Shown here: positions 6,121 through 8,540 of the stretch, piece after piece
How positions within the stretch are numbered: position 1 is the stretch's first letter
Layout of the letters: the number at the start of each line of letters is the position of its first letter
Assembly: GCA_029779995.1 (NCBI GenBank)
Contig: JAKOZM010000202.1
Coordinates: 1-8,540, forward strand
DNA: 8,540 bases
Direction: 5' to 3'
Origin: Actinomycetes bacterium
GTDB taxonomy: Bacteria > Actinomycetota > Actinomycetes > S36-B12 > UBA10799
The notes under the pieces: generated by a model
The model's database searches: none
Told to the model about the DNA's origin: nothing
Seen by the model: only the letters and a program-made list of their open reading frames with translations
Position numbers and translations under genes: made by a program

Positions 6121-6963
6121 ATGATTGACCCACCCGAGTTGATCGCGTACACGCAGCGGCTCCGGCGCCTCACCGCCCACGCCGACCCGACCCGAGGCAA
6201 CCCGCACGCCGAGGCCATCCGTACCAGCGCCAACGCGCTGGAAGCCCTATCAAGCATCACCGCCGCCACACTGACCGACTGGGTGACCACGCACCCCGAT
6301 GGGGTCTACACCCTCGGCCTGGCCGTCGGACTCAGCCAAGAGAAGCTGAAGAACCTCCTCCGGGCCGAGTTCGGCACCACCTCCTGGACGGTCGTGGCCC
6401 GAACCGGGCCCGATCGACTGGTCGCCTGGATGGACGACGAGTTCGGCCTCATTCCGGCCATCCAGGCTCAGCGCGGCCGGTCATACTCACTTGGCGACGT
6501 GCTCGCCGCCCGGGGAACATCGCGCCAAACCGCCACCGCAGCCGGGGAGACCGGGAGGCTCATCGAGGACCAAGTGGAGGCCATCGTCAAAGACCTCGAC
6601 CTGCCCTACCAGATGCGGGGGCGCTTCGTCGGCGTCAACGGGCGAACCGGGCCGGCCGATCTCGCCATCCCCAACTTCACTGACTGCGTGATCGCCGTCG
6701 GCTGCAAGGGGTTCGACTCCACCGGATCAAAACTCACCGCGGCCGTCAGCGAGATCACCGAAATGGTCGACGTACACCGGCCACACCAGTACCTCTTGGC
6801 AGTTGTCGACGGCATCGGCTGGCTCGGCAGGATGGGCGACTTCCGACGGATGTGGGACCACTACGAGCAGCGACGCATCGAAGGGCTCTACACGCTGGAA
6901 GACCTCGACCGGTTCCGAAGCGACTTGGAAGCCGCTGCTCGACGAGCCCGCTTGCTCCACTGA
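6121..6963 (+). CDS. Probable type II restriction endonuclease, PD-(D/E)xK-like, with atypical catalytic motif
   Basis: A 280-residue protein starting 3 bases after the methyltransferase stop, without a clear ribosome binding site, so translational coupling is likely. The C-terminal half has the layout of a PD-(D/E)xK nuclease: helix RLIEDQVEAIVKDL (146-159, with E149 a possible metal ligand), strand GPADLAIP (D180), strand CVIAVGCKGFDSTGSK (189-204), then QYLLAVVDGIGWLGRMGDFRRMW (223-245). K196 fits the catalytic lysine. The acidic residue normally two places before it is glycine (G194, codon GGC at 6700-6702), so the enzyme may be weakened, dead or use another acid. The N-terminal 110 residues look helical and may serve DNA recognition. 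The role rests largely on pairing with the methyltransferase; resemblance to the DpnII-like group is only an impression. Confidence 0.7.
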   Translation: MIDPPELIAYTQRLRRLTAHADPTRGNPHAEAIRTSANALEALSSITAATLTDWVTTHPDGVYTLGLAVGLSQEKLKNLLRAEFGTTSWTVVARTGPDRLVAWMDDEFGLIPAIQAQRGRSYSLGDVLAARGTSRQTATAAGETGRLIEDQVEAIVKDLDLPYQMRGRFVGVNGRTGPADLAIPNFTDCVIAVGCKGFDSTGSKLTAAVSEITEMVDVHRPHQYLLAVVDGIGWLGRMGDFRRMWDHYEQRRIEGLYTLEDLDRFRSDLEAAARRARLLH

Positions 6964-7032
6964 CTGAACCCGAGCGACCATCCACCACCGAGCCAAGCCC
7001 CGCTCACCGACGTCGAGCACAACGGGACAGAT

Positions 7033-7084
7033 AACACGTGGCCCACGTCGGAAACCCGCACCATCGAACACGTGGGACACGTCG
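7033..7084. repeat. Two 18-bp direct repeats, each containing the palindrome ACGTG-N3-CACGT (candidate operator)
   Basis: AACACGTGGCCCACGTCG (7033-7050) and AACACGTGGGACACGTCG (7067-7084) agree at 16 of 18 bases, with starts 34 bases apart. Each contains ACGTG and CACGT arms separated by 3 bases (GCC or GGA), the form of a dimeric regulator site. The 34-base spacing is a little over three helical turns. The regulator encoded at 3059 is a candidate ligand, but nothing here proves it. Confidence 0.65.
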
Positions 7085-7201
7085 ATCACGGGTGAAAACT
7101 GCTCCCAGACAAGCCCGCAGGTTGCCCCCACCCTGACGGAACATCGGCGGTCGTCGTGATCCGCCAGCAGCAGCTGATCGCATTAGGAGGCAGGACGAGC
7201 C

Positions 7202-7208
7202 GGAGGAA
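7202..7208 (+). promoter_or_regulatory. Ribosome binding site (GGAGGAA) for the membrane protein at 7214
   Basis: GGAGGAA ends 5 bases before ATG 7214. A second GGAGG-type tract about 16 bases upstream has no start codon at a useful distance. Confidence 0.7.
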
Positions 7209-7213
7209 ACCCG

Positions 7214-7672
7214 ATGCAACGCTCACGACGCACCAACCCCTACCCGTTCACCTGGGAGATCCCGCTTGCGTTGGTCGTCGCGGTGCTCCTGCTGCTGCTG
7301 CTGGGTGTGCAGCTCGGTCGCTCAGCGGCGAACCTGCTTGCCGGCAACGGGTGGGTCTTCGTCGACCGGGCCGCACTGTTCACCAGCCTGCCGGGAATCA
7401 TCAGCGGGCACGCCGACGCGGGCCTGGGCCCGCTGAGCCACCATCCCGCCTCCTCCGTCATGTGGGGCTCGATCGGCACCGCCGAGGCGATCATCCTGGT
7501 CGGCTGTGCTGCCGGGCTGAAGTGGGGGCTCGGCCGGTGGGGACCCGGGCGGTTGCATGGCATGGCCACTCGCGCGGAGGCCGAGGCACTGCTGGGCAGG
7601 ACCCGCCTGCGCAAGCACGCCAAGGTGATTCGGCCAGACTTGTACGGAGCCAGCACGGAGAGCAGCCGATGA
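7214..7672 (+). CDS. Two-helix membrane protein, likely the separate N-terminal part of the coupling protein
   Basis: A 152-residue protein with a basic start (MQRSRR), a first membrane helix at about 15-35 (very leucine/valine-rich) and a second at about 87-105 (GTAEAIILVGCAAGLKWGL). A roughly 50-residue loop lies between them. The tail is basic and cytosolic by the positive-inside rule: HGMATRAEAEALLGRTRLRKHAKVIRPDL. Two helices plus such a tail match what normally precedes the ATPase domain in VirD4/TraG coupling proteins. The next gene starts directly with the ATPase region and overlaps this stop by ATGA. The product therefore probably anchors the coupling ATPase in the membrane. It has no catalytic motif. 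It could instead be an independent transfer protein of unknown role. Confidence 0.7.
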   Translation: MQRSRRTNPYPFTWEIPLALVVAVLLLLLLGVQLGRSAANLLAGNGWVFVDRAALFTSLPGIISGHADAGLGPLSHHPASSVMWGSIGTAEAIILVGCAAGLKWGLGRWGPGRLHGMATRAEAEALLGRTRLRKHAKVIRPDLYGASTESSR

Positions 7673-8540
7673 GACGCCTGCGACCCGTAGAGGTCGGGTG
7701 GCGCCTGGGTGACGCCCGCGAGCCGCGTGGTGGTCAGCTGTGGGTGCCGTGGGATCGGACGGCCGGAGTGATCGGGCCGCAAGGGTCGGGTAAGACGCTG
7801 GACCTGCTCGCGCCTGCCCTGATCGACGCGCCGGGCGCGGCGTTGACGACCCTGACGAAGGTCGACGACCTGCTGCTGACCTTCACCGCGCGGTCCACTC
7901 GGCAACGACCGTGCATCGTCCTCGATCCGTTCGGCCTGGTGCCCGGACTGCCCGAGGTGGTGTGGGACCCCATCCAGGGCTGCGTCGACCCCCTGGTCGC
8001 CGAGCGACGCGCCAAGGCCTTCACTGCCGGCACCGTCAAAGGTGCTGTCGCCGGCGGGCACGCCGACGACGCGGCGCACTTCTACGCGGCCGAGGCCGCC
8101 AAGGTGCTGCAGGGCTACTTCCACGCCGCCGCGCTGACCGGGCGCAGCCTTGAGCACGTCCTGGCGTGGGTGGCCAAACCGTTGGCCGCCACCGATCCCA
8201 CCGAGATCCTGCGCGAGCACCCCCATGCCGCAACCTTCTGGGACGGACTTCTCTATGGGGCGTTGCACGGGGACGACCGGACCGCCGGTAACACCATCAC
8301 CACGGTCCAACAGGCCATGTCCCTGTTCTTCCAAGAGGACATCCGCCGCCGCTGCGTCCCCGGCCCCCATCGCGCCGCCACCGACATCGCGCACGTCATC
8401 GCCCAAGGCGGCACCATCTACCTGCTCGGCCGCGAAGACCCCTACGCCTCCGCTTCCCCGCTGATGACGGCCTTCGCCGAGCACGTCCTGGACACCGCCC
8501 TGCAGGCCGCGAACACCTCGCCGTGGGGGCGGCTGTGCCC
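7669..8540 (+). CDS. VirD4/TraG-like type IV coupling protein ATPase (3' truncated)
   Basis: The ATG at 7669 overlaps the preceding stop (ATGA) and has GGAG about 8 bases upstream. The frame is open to the window end, giving 290 residues. Near the N terminus come VEVGWRLGDAREP, then Walker A GPQGSGKT (36-43). Then come TTLTKVDDLLLTF and CIVLDPFGLVPGLPEVVWDP, both typical of the actinobacterial TraG/VirD4 group. Residues further on (GDDRTAGNTITTVQQAMSLFF and GGTIYLLGREDP) fit the all-alpha and central parts of this domain. Walker B should lie beyond the window. The protein would dock the relaxase-DNA complex and drive DNA into the secretion channel. Full-length family members carry two membrane helices before Walker A; none is present here, and the gene just upstream seems to supply them. 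Confidence 0.88.
   Translation, partial: MRRLRPVEVGWRLGDAREPRGGQLWVPWDRTAGVIGPQGSGKTLDLLAPALIDAPGAALTTLTKVDDLLLTFTARSTRQRPCIVLDPFGLVPGLPEVVWDPIQGCVDPLVAERRAKAFTAGTVKGAVAGGHADDAAHFYAAEAAKVLQGYFHAAALTGRSLEHVLAWVAKPLAATDPTEILREHPHAATFWDGLLYGALHGDDRTAGNTITTVQQAMSLFFQEDIRRRCVPGPHRAATDIAHVIAQGGTIYLLGREDPYASASPLMTAFAEHVLDTALQAANTSPWGRLC

Larger units (their letters stand above)
6964..7213. other. 250-base regulatory spacer before the coupling-protein operon
   Basis: No supported gene lies here. It contains the paired palindromic repeats (7033-7084, listed separately), a weak GGCGG/CCGCC inverted pair (7146-7150 and 7161-7165), and two purine-rich Shine-Dalgarno-like tracts near 7186-7191 and 7202-7208. 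No convincing -35/-10 pair is seen. It probably carries the control region for the genes starting at 7214. Confidence 0.5.

Noticed and set aside
4987..6207. Long - strand open frame opposite the methyltransferase
   Set aside because: Antisense shadow made of Val/Gly/Glu-rich sequence; the + strand carries intact methyltransferase motifs.
7240..8484. Long - strand open frame opposite the membrane protein and coupling protein
   Set aside because: Antisense of two genes joined by a convincing ATGA overlap; its translation is repetitive Gly/Val/Arg without a domain.
1..8540. CRISPR array, tRNA/rRNA gene, insertion sequence or attachment site
   Set aside because: No regularly spaced identical repeats, no tRNA-like fold noticed, no transposase or integrase motif, and no duplicated boundary sequence was seen.

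Overview
The window is high-GC DNA with G/C-rich third codon positions, GTG/TTG start codons and ATGA gene overlaps, which points to an actinomycete (Actinomycetota; genus not resolvable). Every supported gene is on the + strand. The outer genes are parts of a type IV secretion (conjugation) apparatus, so the segment most likely comes from a conjugative plasmid or an integrative and conjugative element (ICE). No integrase, attachment site, relaxase or replication gene is visible, so the two cannot be told apart.

Layout. (1) Positions 1-673 hold the C-terminal end of a VirB4-like transfer ATPase. Eight bases later, 682-2220 encodes an exported three-domain cell-wall hydrolase (M23 peptidase, lytic transglycosylase, NlpC/P60). 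(2) Positions 2221-2494 are non-coding and rich in inverted repeats. (3) Positions 2495-4703 are a tightly overlapped regulatory operon: a 17-codon leader ORF with a strong ribosome binding site, a sigma-70-like factor, an XRE-type helix-turn-helix protein, and an ImmA/IrrE-type metallopeptidase with a cysteine-rich tail. (4) A 51-residue basic protein (4783-4938) is followed by a strong GC hairpin (4942-4978). (5) Positions 5056-6963 hold a two-gene type II restriction-modification unit: a D12-class adenine methyltransferase and a PD-(D/E)xK-like endonuclease with an odd active site. (6) A 250-base gap contains two related palindromic repeats. (7) Transfer genes resume at 7214 with a two-helix membrane protein and, overlapping by ATGA, a VirD4/TraG-like coupling ATPase that runs off the window.

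How the parts may work together (inference): the ATPases and hydrolase would power DNA transfer and open the peptidoglycan. The sigma/HTH/metallopeptidase trio looks like a switch in which proteolysis of a repressor or inhibitor changes transcription. The restriction-modification pair would defend the host or stabilise the element. The regulatory and restriction block lies between conjugation genes that usually belong together, so it may be a cargo or control cassette inserted into the transfer region.
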